Positions 1 through 7,460 of a stretch of DNA of 64,000 nt are shown here, in pieces. The notes under the pieces are model-generated. The model was given only the letters and a program-made list of their open reading frames with translations, was not told where the DNA came from and searched no databases. Source of the stretch: CAWFPR01 sp963817635 (GTDB lineage Bacteria > Acidobacteriota > Vicinamibacteria > Vicinamibacterales > 2-12-FULL-66-21). Both the position numbers and the translations under genes were made by a program. The DNA lies in the NCBI GenBank assembly GCA_963817635.1, contig CAWFPR010000001.1, forward strand, positions 248,001 through 312,000, given 5' to 3'. How positions within the stretch are numbered: the first letter of the stretch is position 1; each line of letters starts with the position of its first letter.

Positions 1-2
1 AT

Positions 3-221
3 TCCCGTGGCGCGACGCTCTCTCCACGGCAAGGGTGGGCATTGGCGAAGGCCTGGTACTCAGTCGACCGGCGTGATCCGGCGTGGCGCCGACCGACGGT
101 CGAGGAAGCTGAAGCGCTCCTGGCGTCGCTGAATCTCTCGGAACCCTTCTGGCACCTGCGTCCGCGTGAGTCTGGCAGCCGCGGCGGGTCGGGGTGGAGC
201 CGGCTGCCGGCGGGCCCGTAA
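3..221 (+). CDS. 3' end of a gene cut by the window edge; alkylmercury-lyase-like tail (tentative)
   Basis: An open frame runs in from the window edge and stops at TAA 219-221, leaving 72 C-terminal residues. The readable tail includes LAKAWYSVDRRDPAWRRPTV and LNLSEPFWHLR. A WY, then DPxWRRxTxEEA, then a terminal LxxPFW resembles the end of alkylmercury-lyase (MerB)-like proteins as I remember them, but the catalytic Cys region lies outside the window. The family is therefore only a suggestion. What is seen directly is an open, soluble, Arg-rich C-terminus with no membrane segment. The next gene begins 55 nt downstream behind its own -10 box, so this is probably the last gene of its transcript. 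Confidence 0.4.
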   Translation, partial: SRGATLSPRQGWALAKAWYSVDRRDPAWRRPTVEEAEALLASLNLSEPFWHLRPRESGSRGGSGWSRLPAGP

Positions 222-261
222 AGCCGAGACGTAGGCCTCAACTGATCCGTCTTCCGCAGGC

Positions 262-267
262 TATAAT
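262..267 (+). promoter_or_regulatory. -10 box TATAAT close to the start codon at 277
   Basis: A perfect TATAAT ends 9 nt before the ATG at 277 and there is no Shine-Dalgarno sequence in between. I see no convincing -35 hexamer. The spacing predicts a leaderless or nearly leaderless mRNA. The same arrangement recurs at 16589, 29493, 35040 and 36221. Confidence 0.45.
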
Positions 268-276
268 GCCCACCTC

Positions 277-580
277 ATGAGCGAGGATCCATCGGCGCGC
301 TCGTACGAGAATCCATCGGCCGGCCGGTTCGATCCGTCCGTCCCGGCGGCGACGAAGCCGGAGGCGTGGAACGGCACTCGGATCATCATCACTCTTCTCG
401 TTCTTGGCGTCGGCTGCGCGCAGGTCCTGGCTCCGCTCACATACCGGCGGCGGATGGCTTGCCGCGGCGGTCGCGATTGCTGCGCTCGCGCTCGTCGGCG
501 CCGAGTTCGTGATGTGGCGTAAAGCGGCCGACGAGCGCGCCGACGGCCCTTATTCGCCGCCAAACCACCTCACACGCTGA
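277..580 (+). CDS. Small two-helix membrane protein, reading frame broken near 445
   Basis: The first frame from ATG 277 gives a polar 30-residue head and a hydrophobic helix (IIITLLVLGVGCAQVLAPL), then turns Arg-rich. Shifting frame by one base near 445 restores a second helix (WLAAAVAIAALALVGAEFV) followed by a polar tail ending in a TGA at 578-580. The sensible product is about 100 residues: a polar N-terminus and two membrane helices. I recognise no family. The shift falls in a CGGCGGCGG run, a typical place for an assembly indel. The unshifted frame would end at 522 with an implausible basic tail. Confidence 0.5.
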
Positions 581-729
581 ACATATGGGGGCGCGGTCAG
601 CGGAAACCGTGAGAATGGCACGTCCGAAGAGCGCCCGGGAAAGATGCTTTGTCGGTCCGGGTAACCGCGATCGACGGCGGCGCGCCTATCGGCCCGACTG
701 GATCGTCACGCTCGTTGCTGGAGGTACGG

Positions 730-1114
730 ATGATCGCCAACCGTTCCTGCGTCGTTCGATTCGGTGTCGCGGCCATCGCCATGATGGCGCTCGGCGGCAG
801 CCTGCTCCTGGCCGGTCAGGACCCCGCGGTCGTGAACAGCGAAGACCATCACGGTGAAGCTCGAGAACGACCGCGTGCGCGTGCTCGAAGCGAACATCGC
901 ACCCGGGGACAAGGAACAGCCGCATTCGCATCCCGCATCGATCATCTACGTCATCGACGGCGGCACGATGCGCAATCACGCGGCCGACGGGGCCGTGTCC
1001 GAAACCACCTACAAGACTGGCGACACGATCTATCGCGAGGCCATCACGCGGCATTGGGCGGAGAACATCGGTTCGACGACGGTGAGGCTGGTGCTCGTCG
1101 AACTGAAGAAGTAG
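730..1114 (+). CDS. Secreted small cupin-domain protein, frameshift near 845
   Basis: ATG 730 opens a signal peptide with a hydrophobic core (VAAIAMMALGGSLLLAG). The cupin part continues in the next frame (ITVKLENDRVRVLEANIAPG). Cupin motif 1 is visible around residues 55-75, with HSHPASIIYVIDGG supplying metal-ligand histidines; the second half carries TGDTIYREAITRHWAEN. The fold is a single small beta-barrel of the type used for metal binding or simple dioxygenase chemistry, exported to the periplasm. The two frames join between 843 and 852 with no missing sequence, so one indel explains the break. The function beyond 'cupin' cannot be read from the sequence. Confidence 0.65.
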
Positions 1115-1226
1115 CGCGGGCGCGCGCTTCGTCGCCGGGACCAGTTCGCAGGCCGCGGCGCGAGCCACGGGTCGAGGCTGCGCGTCGTGCATCCCCGGAG
1201 GCCGCGGAGAACAACGGAGGCTATGG

Positions 1227-1433
1227 ATGGGCGTGTGGTTCGGAGTCCTGCTGGGCAACTTTGGCGTTCCGCTGCTGGTGTACCTGGCATTTGCGCTTCC
1301 GCCTCTGTATTTCCTCCGACAACGGGACCTCGACGAAACGACTCGAGCTGTCTGGGCGCTCGCCGTCACCGGCGTCCCGATCATGGGTGCGGTGGCGTTC
1401 GCCATCGTTCGACCCGGCGTGAGTTCGAGGTAG
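1227..1433 (+). CDS. Small PLDc_N-like two-helix membrane protein
   Basis: This 68-residue protein has two hydrophobic helices (residues about 5-28 and 42-60) separated by the charged link RQRDLDETTRAVWAL. The pattern 'xDLdxTxxAVWALxxxxVPxxGAxxxxIxxPG' is that of the phospholipase D nuclease N-terminal (PLDc_N) domain, which often occurs alone as a small membrane protein of unknown role. A purine-rich CGGAGG lies about 7 nt before the ATG. It stands alone, 112 nt after the cupin gene and 118 nt before the next small membrane gene. Confidence 0.55.
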   Translation: MGVWFGVLLGNFGVPLLVYLAFALPPLYFLRQRDLDETTRAVWALAVTGVPIMGAVAFAIVRPGVSSR

Positions 1434-1551
1434 AATCGAGCCGGCCTGCGGAACGCTCCGCTGCATTCGGCGGGTCGCGCGCGTGTGCCGGTCCCAGGCT
1501 CGTTCCTGAGCGGCAGCACGTTGTGCAGGCAGACAGGGAGGGAACCCATCG

Positions 1552-1815
1552 ATGGACAACGACTACAAGGCGATTCGATTGCTTGGGTTTTTCAGTCTCT
1601 TCTTGAGCGTGGTCTTTCTCGCGACATGGGTCTGGTATCGATTCACCGCCGGACCCTCAACCGGAGCCACGCTCGCCCAGTTGATGTGGCTGGTGTTGGG
1701 CCTCCTTGGTGTGCTTGCGACCAAAGTGGCATCCATTCTGGATGCGCAAGCGGACGAGATCGCCGACTTGCGTCGGCGCCTGGCTGAACGTCCAGGGGGG
1801 CTCGCTCCGGTGTAG
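1552..1815 (+). CDS. Small membrane protein with two helices and a short C-terminal coiled tail
   Basis: An 87-residue product with hydrophobic helices at residues about 8-30 and 42-62, followed by a charged heptad-like tail (SILDAQADEIADLRRRLAER) that could form a short coiled coil in the cytoplasm. The Shine-Dalgarno GGGAGGGAA about 8 nt before ATG 1552 fixes the start. I recognise no family. It is not coupled to its neighbours; the next gene runs in the opposite direction and converges on it. Confidence 0.55.
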   Translation: MDNDYKAIRLLGFFSLFLSVVFLATWVWYRFTAGPSTGATLAQLMWLVLGLLGVLATKVASILDAQADEIADLRRRLAERPGGLAPV

Positions 1816-1906
1816 GCAAGCAACGGGAGTGCATGGCCCGGAGGTGCGGCGCGCTCCCAGCCTCGCGCTGCGAGGCACGCTCGAGTTCTTCGGCAGCGCG
1901 CAGCGG

Positions 1907-2413
1907 TCAGAGCGCTGAGGCGACCCAGGCGATGCCGGCGAGCAGAACCAGCGTCGTGCCGATCACCACGGCCTGCGCCTTCCACGGCTGGCCCTTCATC
2001 AGCCAGAACGGCATCGAGAGCGTCAGGGACACGGGAAAGCCCAGTTGCGCGAGGGCATCGGCCGTGCGCGGTGCGCCGCCGAGTCCGGCGAACACACCGA
2101 TGATGCCCAGCAGCACCGAGAACACAATCATCGCCCCCGCGCCGACGAGCGAATCCCGCGTCGTGAACCGGGCCTGCCTGCGGTCGCACGCCATCAGGGA
2201 CTTCAGTGTCATCGTTCCTCCTCCATCGACACGCGAACGGGACCCCGTTGCCGCGCGAACGTCAGCCGACAGGCGCGCGTCGATCGCTCCGGAGACGATG
2301 TCCACGACCTGCTGCCAGTGCAGCGGACCCTCGTCCAGCGCGGCGAGGAACTCCTCGCCGTAGCGCTCGCGCCACGCGCGGGGGTAGAGACGCAGCAGCG
2401 TGCCAGCCTTCAC
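1907..2413 (-). CDS. PadR-coupled membrane protein of unknown function
   Basis: The 168-residue protein starts with a soluble, amphipathic N-terminus (LLRLYPRAWRERYGEEFLAA). This 'YPxxWRxRYGxEF' motif is common in small membrane proteins encoded just after PadR regulators in Acidobacteria and Actinobacteria. Three to four hydrophobic helices follow in the second half. The ATG overlaps the PadR stop by 4 nt (2410-2413), so translation is coupled. By analogy with other PadR-linked pairs it probably belongs to the regulator's output, but nothing in the sequence shows a transport or catalytic activity. Confidence 0.6.
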   Translation of the reverse strand: MKAGTLLRLYPRAWRERYGEEFLAALDEGPLHWQQVVDIVSGAIDARLSADVRAATGSRSRVDGGGTMTLKSLMACDRRQARFTTRDSLVGAGAMIVFSVLLGIIGVFAGLGGAPRTADALAQLGFPVSLTLSMPFWLMKGQPWKAQAVVIGTTLVLLAGIAWVASAL

Positions 2414-2736
2414 GAGCCCACCGCCAGCCGCGCGCGGCCGACGCGCGCGAGCGATTGCAGGTTCTCGAGCCGGTGCCGCAGCACGCGCTGGCCCCCTGCC
2501 GTCAGCCGGTACGGGCGGCGGCGATCTTCAGGCGGGAGCGGCTCGATCCACCGCCGCGCCTCGAGGCGCGCGATCGCGCCATACAGCGTGCCGGGCCCGA
2601 GCTTCTGCCCGGCGACGGCCTCGATGTCCTGCGTGATCGCATAGCCGTGCTTCGGGCCGTCAGCCAGCGAAATCAGGATGTAGAGGGCCGGCTCCGAAAA
2701 GCGTCCCAGGCCGAGCACGTCGTCTTTGTTCTTCAT
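2410..2736 (-). CDS. PadR-family transcriptional regulator
   Basis: This is a compact winged-helix repressor of about 108 residues from the preferred ATG at 2736; a longer frame exists to 2778 but would add a basic, non-conserved leader. The PadR signature is clear: ALYILISLADGPKHGYAI, then GPGTLYGAIARLEARRWIEP, then RRPYRLTAGGQ, covering the DNA-reading helix, wing and start of the dimer helix. Family members repress their own promoter and a neighbouring membrane or transport gene until a ligand binds. The coupled partner lies directly downstream. A perfect 8+3+8 palindrome sits 50 nt upstream of the start and is the likely operator. Confidence 0.85.
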   Translation of the reverse strand: MKNKDDVLGLGRFSEPALYILISLADGPKHGYAITQDIEAVAGQKLGPGTLYGAIARLEARRWIEPLPPEDRRRPYRLTAGGQRVLRHRLENLQSLARVGRARLAVGS

Positions 2737-2785
2737 AGGGTCTCGTTCCCGCGCGCGCCGGCGGGCGTTGCTTCGCAATACGTAA

Positions 2786-2804
2786 TACTACGTTTGACGT
2801 AGTA
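2786..2804. promoter_or_regulatory. Palindrome upstream of the PadR gene, probable operator
   Basis: TACTACGT, a TTG spacer, then ACGTAGTA form a perfect 8-bp inverted repeat, 50 nt upstream of the PadR start codon. It is AT-rich against a very GC-rich background. Size, symmetry and position fit a dimeric winged-helix repressor acting on its own promoter. Binding by this PadR is inferred. Confidence 0.6.
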
Positions 2805-2943
2805 CAGTCAAGGAGCCCGCCGGGCAGTGTTCGTGAGACGATGGCGGTGCTGCTGGACGTGCCGGCCGAGACGCGCACCCGAGCGCCGGCGGGCGCGGAG
2901 TCTCGCGGCCGGTGGCGGCGAGTAGCCCCTATTGGAGAAACCA

Positions 2944-3545
2944 ATGATCGCAGCAGGCGGCAACATGGTCACGCGTGGGATGTCGATCCGAGCGGCGCTG
3001 GCCGGTGTGGCGCTCACACTCACGACCGCCCTCCCGATCCACGCGCAGCGTCGTACGACTACCGCGTGCTGGCGACGTCCAAGACCTCCACCATGGAGAA
3101 GGAACTGAACCTAGCGGCCGAAGCGGGCTTCCGGTTCTCGTTCGTGATGGGTGGGGAGACCGCCGTGGGCGGGAGCGAAGGCGTCGCGGTGCTCACGAGG
3201 ACCGGCGATGAGGGCAAGTACTGGTACAAGCACCTCGCCACATCGAAGACTTCGACGATGCAGAAGGAACTCCAGGAGGCGGCGGACGCGGGCTTCGAGT
3301 ATCGCGGGCAGACGGTGTTCAAATCGGCGTTCGGCGGAGAAGAAGTGGTGTGCATCCTCGAACGCGACAAGGACGCCGCGCCGCGCCAGTACCAGTACAA
3401 GCTCGTGGCGACGACGAAGACGTCAACGCTCGAGAAGGAACTCCGGGAAGCGGGCGCCGCCGGCTACGAAGTCATGGGGATGACGGTGTCGAAGACCGCG
3501 CTCGGCGGCAAGGAACTCGTCGCCATCACCCGCAAACCGAGATGA
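2944..3545 (+). CDS. Secreted protein made of three about 55-residue repeats, frameshift near 3050
   Basis: ATG 2944 gives a signal peptide (IRAALAGVALTLTTALPIHAQ). After a one-base shift near 3045-3055 the mature part begins SYDYRVLATSKTSTMEKEL. Three tandem repeats follow, each with the core 'YxxLATsKTSTMxKELxxAaxAGFxxxGxTvxxxxxGGxExVxIxxR', starting about 3054, 3222 and 3390. Each unit looks like a beta-hairpin plus amphipathic helix. I recall similar repeat proteins as uncharacterised secreted proteins in Acidobacteria, and I know of no tested function. It is alone in its strand context, 43 nt before the next gene. Confidence 0.6.
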
Positions 3546-3587
3546 CGCCGACCGGCCGACACCGGTCAACTCTGCGGAGAGCCTCAG

Positions 3588-4529
3588 ATGTCCTGGTTCT
3601 TCAACCGAAGCCGTGATCGAGCTCAGCGCATCGACGAACTGTCCTACGAGCTCAGGCCGGCGCAGGACTTCCTGTTCGAACGCCGGAGTTTGAACCACGG
3701 CTCCACAGGGGGATCCGGCCCGCACGAGAGCGGATCGATCGTCGTCTCCGGCAATCGACCGCCCTGCCGCGTCACACACCGTGAAGAGCACATCATCCGC
3801 AAGGGCGAGGCGTCGGTCCTCACTATCACGTCCGATCCGGGCAACTCGATCGTGGTGGTCGGCGGGAGGTCCCGGGACTGGTCCGTGTTCTTCAGGACGG
3901 AAGGCTTCGGCCAGTCGGAAGACGAGGCGGCAGAGAAGGCGCGGCTGCGCTCCCTGGCGATCACCGGCAGGACGGTGGCGCTCACCGGGCCTGAGCAGTT
4001 CGATCGCGCCCACGACGCGACCGCCGAGCTCGTTGTCGAGGCCCCCGCGGACTCGGGGGTGGTGATGCACGGCATGTGTGCGCCAGCGGAAGTGCGCGAC
4101 ATGAGCGGTCCGGTGCGAGTCGCGGCGGTGCATGCTCGAGCCACGATTCTCGACACGACCGGACGGGTCGACGTGACGGCGGGCTGCGTGGACTTCGCCG
4201 GCGCGTGCGGCCACGTGACCCTCACGGCGGAACTGGAGATCAACCTCAAAATGAAGGGTTCCAGCTTCGACGGACGGTTGGCGGCGTGGGCGCAGCGATC
4301 GGTCCGGCTGCTCATCCCGCGGGACTTCTGGACCCCCGTGCAGGTCACGGTGTCGAGCCGTGACAGGTTCGTCTGCCGCGCCGGCATCTGCTCGAAGATG
4401 GAGCATACCCGGCAGGGTGAACTTCACCTGTTCTCCGACGGCATGGACAACGCCGATCGCGACCGGTTCTGCCTTCGGCTTCGATCGGAATCGTCCACCG
4501 TCGTCATCGATCGTTGTCCGCCAGCGTGA
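3588..4529 (+). CDS. Hypothetical protein, beta-rich, no recognised family
   Basis: A 313-residue soluble protein with no signal peptide or membrane helix. It begins MSWFFNRSRDRAQRIDEL behind a GGAGA ribosome site. The C-terminal two thirds alternate short hydrophobic strands and turns (DTTGRVDVTAGCVDFAGACG, GHVTLTAELEINLKMKGSS), reminiscent of the parallel beta-helix of DUF4097-like 'adhesin' proteins. Four to five Cys residues cluster in the last third. A 524-residue frame on the opposite strand covers it, but its composition is a shadow of this gene's codon bias. Confidence 0.5.
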   Translation: MSWFFNRSRDRAQRIDELSYELRPAQDFLFERRSLNHGSTGGSGPHESGSIVVSGNRPPCRVTHREEHIIRKGEASVLTITSDPGNSIVVVGGRSRDWSVFFRTEGFGQSEDEAAEKARLRSLAITGRTVALTGPEQFDRAHDATAELVVEAPADSGVVMHGMCAPAEVRDMSGPVRVAAVHARATILDTTGRVDVTAGCVDFAGACGHVTLTAELEINLKMKGSSFDGRLAAWAQRSVRLLIPRDFWTPVQVTVSSRDRFVCRAGICSKMEHTRQGELHLFSDGMDNADRDRFCLRLRSESSTVVIDRCPPA

Positions 4530-4610
4530 AAATCCGGGGGAGCGCACCCTGGCAACCTCCCGCACAGCCGAACGTGCACCATCGGGTCGCGGCTTGTGCG
4601 ACACTTCGTC

Positions 4611-5435
4611 ATGGCCCTGCCCTCGGCACACCTGGCGACGCCCGAGACGACGATGCGGGCGATGTGGCTCGGGTGGTGGATTTCCTGGATGGCGGCGGCG
4701 GCCTGGAGCGATCGCGCGGTGAAGAAGCCCGCGACGCGCCACCAGATTGTCTACAGGCTCCTGGCCGCGGTTGGCGCTGTGCTGCTCTTCGGCATGTACC
4801 GGCACGATCTGGGCGCGGAAGGGATTCTGTGGCGCAGTCCGGCCGCGCTCGGCTGGGCAATGGTGGCGGTCGCCGGCGCAGGCCTGCTCTTCACGTGGTG
4901 GGCGCGCATCCACCTGGGGCGGCTCTGGTCGAGCAGCGTCGGCCGCAAGGCGGATCACCACGTCGTGGACACCGGGCCGTACGGGATCGTGCGGCATCCG
5001 ATCTACACCGGGATCATCCTCGCGTCGGTCGCAACGGCCTCGATGCGCGGCACCGCGCTCGCCTGGCTCGGCGCCTTCGTGATGACGATCGGGTGGGTGG
5101 TGAAAGCGCGGCTGGAGGAAGGGTTCCTACGCGAGCAGCTCGGCGCAGAGGCGTACGGCGAATACGCCCGGCGCGTGCCGATGCTCGTGCCGATCCCGCG
5201 CGGGCGGCGGGGGAAGGCGGGCGCTGTGAGCAGGTCCCGCACCGATCCCATCGCCGGATGGCAGAAGGGAGTCGTGTGCCGGCCGCGAGCGGCGGCGGAG
5301 CATGAACCGCCGCAGCTGAGACGCGAAACATCGGCCGTGGATCATGGAGTGAGGCGCACCGGTGGCAGCAGTTATGGGAGTGGCCGTTGCGCTCGCAGTC
5401 GGCCTGTTGGCGAGGGCGTTCGGGTTGGACCGTGA
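4611..5435 (+). CDS. Isoprenylcysteine carboxyl methyltransferase-like membrane enzyme
   Basis: Five hydrophobic segments precede the conserved catalytic tail of the ICMT/PEMT group: VDTGPYGIVRHPIYTGIIL, then a helix, then ARLEEGFLREQLGAEAYGEY. The RHPxY and E..L motifs bind S-adenosylmethionine in this family of small-molecule or prenyl-protein methylases. I take ATG 4611; a GTG at 4596 is also possible. Family proteins normally end shortly after 'YARRVPxLVP'. Here the frame runs on for 70 odd residues over the next gene, whereas a one-base shift in the G-run near 5210 would give a stop at 5227-5229. The tail is therefore probably an indel artefact. Confidence 0.7.
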   Translation: MALPSAHLATPETTMRAMWLGWWISWMAAAAWSDRAVKKPATRHQIVYRLLAAVGAVLLFGMYRHDLGAEGILWRSPAALGWAMVAVAGAGLLFTWWARIHLGRLWSSSVGRKADHHVVDTGPYGIVRHPIYTGIILASVATASMRGTALAWLGAFVMTIGWVVKARLEEGFLREQLGAEAYGEYARRVPMLVPIPRGRRGKAGAVSRSRTDPIAGWQKGVVCRPRAAAEHEPPQLRRETSAVDHGVRRTGGSSYGSGRCARSRPVGEGVRVGP

Positions 5436-5763
5436 CCGTGCCTTCTATCCGACGGTCACGATTGTCATCGCATCCTACTATGCGCTGTTCGCCGTCATCG
5501 GCGCATCCACGACTGCACTCGTGATCGAGACCGTCGTGGGCGCAGTCTTCCTGGCAGCGGCGCTCGCTGGCTTCCGGTCATCGCTCTGGGTGGTTGTCCT
5601 TGCGCTCGCGGCCCATGGCGCCTTCGATCTGGCACATGCGCGAGTCATAGCCAATCCGGGCGTGCCAGCCTGGTGGCCGGCGTTCTGCCTGGCGTACGAT
5701 GTAACGGCTGCCGCGTACCTGGCGTGGTTGCTCAAGGTCACGCACGTTCGGGCGGCCGCGTGA
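5362..5763 (+). CDS. Integral membrane protein, four to five helices, unknown function
   Basis: This 133-residue protein is almost entirely hydrophobic, with helices near residues 2-18, 30-50, 52-70, 74-92 and 108-126. Charged loops include FGLDRDRAFYP and the conserved-looking HGAFDLAHARVIAN with two His and an Asp. It starts at GTG 5362 after GGAGTGAGG; an ATG at 5374 is the alternative. The next membrane gene follows after 10 nt, so the two are probably co-transcribed. I do not recognise the family. Confidence 0.55.
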   Translation: MAAVMGVAVALAVGLLARAFGLDRDRAFYPTVTIVIASYYALFAVIGASTTALVIETVVGAVFLAAALAGFRSSLWVVVLALAAHGAFDLAHARVIANPGVPAWWPAFCLAYDVTAAAYLAWLLKVTHVRAAA

Positions 5764-5773
5764 TGACATACAT

Positions 5774-6247
5774 ATGGTGAGGACACTGGTTCTAGCGGCC
5801 ATCTCTGGCGCCGTCTGGGGCGTGCTCGGCTATCTGCTGGTCCGCGACACGAACATGGCGGGCGGTGCGTGGGCGGGGCTTCTGATGTCTCCGTTGATCG
5901 GCCTGTCCGTCGGCCTCCTGGCGGTTCGAGTCAGTCCAGTTGGTGTCGTACGGCAGGTCGTGTTCGCGCTCGCCGCCGTGTACGTGGCGGTCGCACTGTT
6001 CGCGTTGGCTGTGGGGCTCTGGCACGTCACGGTCGGGTGGAGTGTGGCGCCAGAGGTCATGCGGCGCAGCACGCGGGCATGGGCACTGGTCGATTCAGTC
6101 CTGACCGCATTGCTCGGAGTCACGTTCAGTGGCTGGGCCCTCCTGTTGTGGCCGGCATCGATCGCGAATCACAGGCTGCTCTGGTCGCGTTGGGGCGGTC
6201 GAGAGCGCAAGGCCGGCGACTCACACACGTCACATTCGTGTCGGTAG
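5774..6247 (+). CDS. Integral membrane protein, four helices, unknown function
   Basis: A 157-residue product with hydrophobic helices at about 4-24, 32-52, 58-82 and 105-128, and a basic C-terminal tail. It begins 10 nt after the preceding membrane gene, without an obvious ribosome site, and is probably translated together with it. It could be a small permease subunit or a stress-related membrane protein, but no motif settles that. The last 20 residues are Ser/Arg/His-rich and may be out of frame. Confidence 0.5.
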   Translation: MVRTLVLAAISGAVWGVLGYLLVRDTNMAGGAWAGLLMSPLIGLSVGLLAVRVSPVGVVRQVVFALAAVYVAVALFALAVGLWHVTVGWSVAPEVMRRSTRAWALVDSVLTALLGVTFSGWALLLWPASIANHRLLWSRWGGRERKAGDSHTSHSCR

Positions 6248-6450
6248 TTCCATACCGGGCAGTTGCCCGGGTGGTCGTCCTTCGGGACGGCGCGGTCGGA
6301 GACGTGCGGGTCATGTCCTCGCTGGACCGGGACCTCGACCTCGACGATCAGGCCGTTCGGGTGGTGAAACAATGCCTGTTCGCCGCCCGGGAAGGTCCGA
6401 GCCGCGTCGTCTCGATGGGGGTTTCGATCGAAATGTCGCTCAAGTTGTGA
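6241..6450 (+). pseudogene. Remnant of a TonB-type C-terminal domain
   Basis: In this frame the sequence reads VVLRDGAVGDVRVMSSLDRD followed by LDDQAVRVVKQCLFAAREG and ends with SIEMSLKL before TGA 6448-6450. 'G.V..VRV..SLD..LD..AV..VKQ..F.P' is the C-terminal domain of TonB/energy-transducer proteins. The Pro-rich linker and membrane anchor that should precede it are absent; upstream sequence belongs to another gene in another frame. No good start codon is present; the nearest is GTG 6271. It looks like the decayed 3' end of a tonB-like gene cut by a deletion. Confidence 0.6.
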
Positions 6451-6475
6451 CGCCCCGGCACCCCGCGCACGAGCC

Positions 6476-6681
6476 AGGTCGGAGCTTGGTCGGAGCTCGG
6501 TCGGAGCTTGGTCGGAGCTTGGTCGGAGCTGGTCGGAGCTGGTCGGAGCGAGGTCGGAGCTGGTCGGACGACGCGCTGGTCGGACGATGGGCTGAGCCGG
6601 GTCGGAGCTGGGTCGGAGCTGGGTCGGAGCTAGGTCGGAGCTGGGTCGGAGCTAGGTCGGAGCTGGGTCGGAGCCGGACCG
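6476..6681 (+). repeat. Minisatellite of about 17 GGTCGGAGCT units
   Basis: About 17 copies of a 10-12 bp unit with core GGTCGGAG follow one another, varying in the following CT, CTT, CTG or CTA. Because unit length is not a multiple of three, no frame is kept, and translations on either strand are low-complexity. The array lies between the TonB remnant and the decayed hydrolase. The stretch 6682-6810 after it holds no gene I can support. Confidence 0.85.
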
Positions 6682-6810
6682 GGGCGCTGCCGATGAAACC
6701 CCGGCTCACGCGCCGCGGGCTTCGGGGCATGCGATGCGCGGATCATCCCGGCGGCCGTCCGTGAATAATCCGGCGGTGACGGTGTGGTACGACCAGCAGA
6801 GAGGTCGCCC

Positions 6811-7460
6811 GTGCGTATCGCCGCACCGATCGCGGGACTCATGGCGCTGGTTGCGTGGCTTTGTTATCCCCTGGAGCATCGTCCTCACGCCTGGACCGGC
6901 CACACCCCGGGCGCCGGTCACGACGACCCGGCCGAGCGGGTCGCCCAGGCCGGGGTGCCTGGAGCCTGGGAGGGCACGATTGACGTGTCGGGCGTGTCGC
7001 TGAATCGGTGTTGTCGTGACCGCCGCGGGGCCTGTCGGCGGCAATCGACATTCCGCAGCAGGTCGCTGCCAGGCTGCCGCGGCCAAATCGGCGGCTCGAC
7101 GCCAGCATCCATTTCGAGCTGCCGACCAACGCGGCGACGGCCGGCGTGATGACGCCCTGGTGGAAGTTCTTCGTGACGTTCGACCCGGCGACCGCGCTTG
7201 CCAGGACCACGTGGCCCGTGCTCGCGATCTTCGGCGGAAAGGACGTCCAGGTGCCGCCCTCGCTTCACCGGCCGGCGGTCGAAAAAGCGCTCTCGGAAAA
7301 CCCCCGGGTGAAGATCCTCGAGTATCCGGCGGCGAACCACCTGTTCCAGGTAGCCAACACGGGACAGGTCGGCGAATACCCGACCCTCGAGAAGGCTCTC
7401 GTGCCCGGCCTGCTGGACGACGTGACGAAGTGGATTCAGGAGGCGACCGGCGGCGGCTGA
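6811..7460 (+). pseudogene. Alpha/beta hydrolase gene with its catalytic core deleted and frames broken
   Basis: GTG 6811 starts a signal peptide (IAAPIAGLMALVAWLCYP) and then GAWEGTIDVSGVSL, the usual start of a secreted alpha/beta hydrolase group. The frame then shifts twice: GLSAAIDIPQQ and DASIHFELPT are readable in another frame. From about 7149 an intact tail follows, with VLAIFGGKDVQVPP (acid Asp) and AANHLF (His). The roughly 200-250 residues in between, including the GxSxG nucleophile elbow, are missing altogether, so this cannot be an active enzyme. Its stop overlaps the sigma-factor start (TGATG), so it still forms the 5' part of that transcript. Confidence 0.65.

Noticed and set aside
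3423..4997. A 524-residue frame on the minus strand covering 3588-4529
   Set aside because: Its composition is dominated by Arg, Pro, Ala and His with no family motif, as expected from the codon bias of the plus-strand genes.
6476..6681. The GGTCGGAGCT array as a CRISPR array
   Set aside because: Units are 10-12 bp and directly adjacent with no unique spacers, and there are no cas genes.
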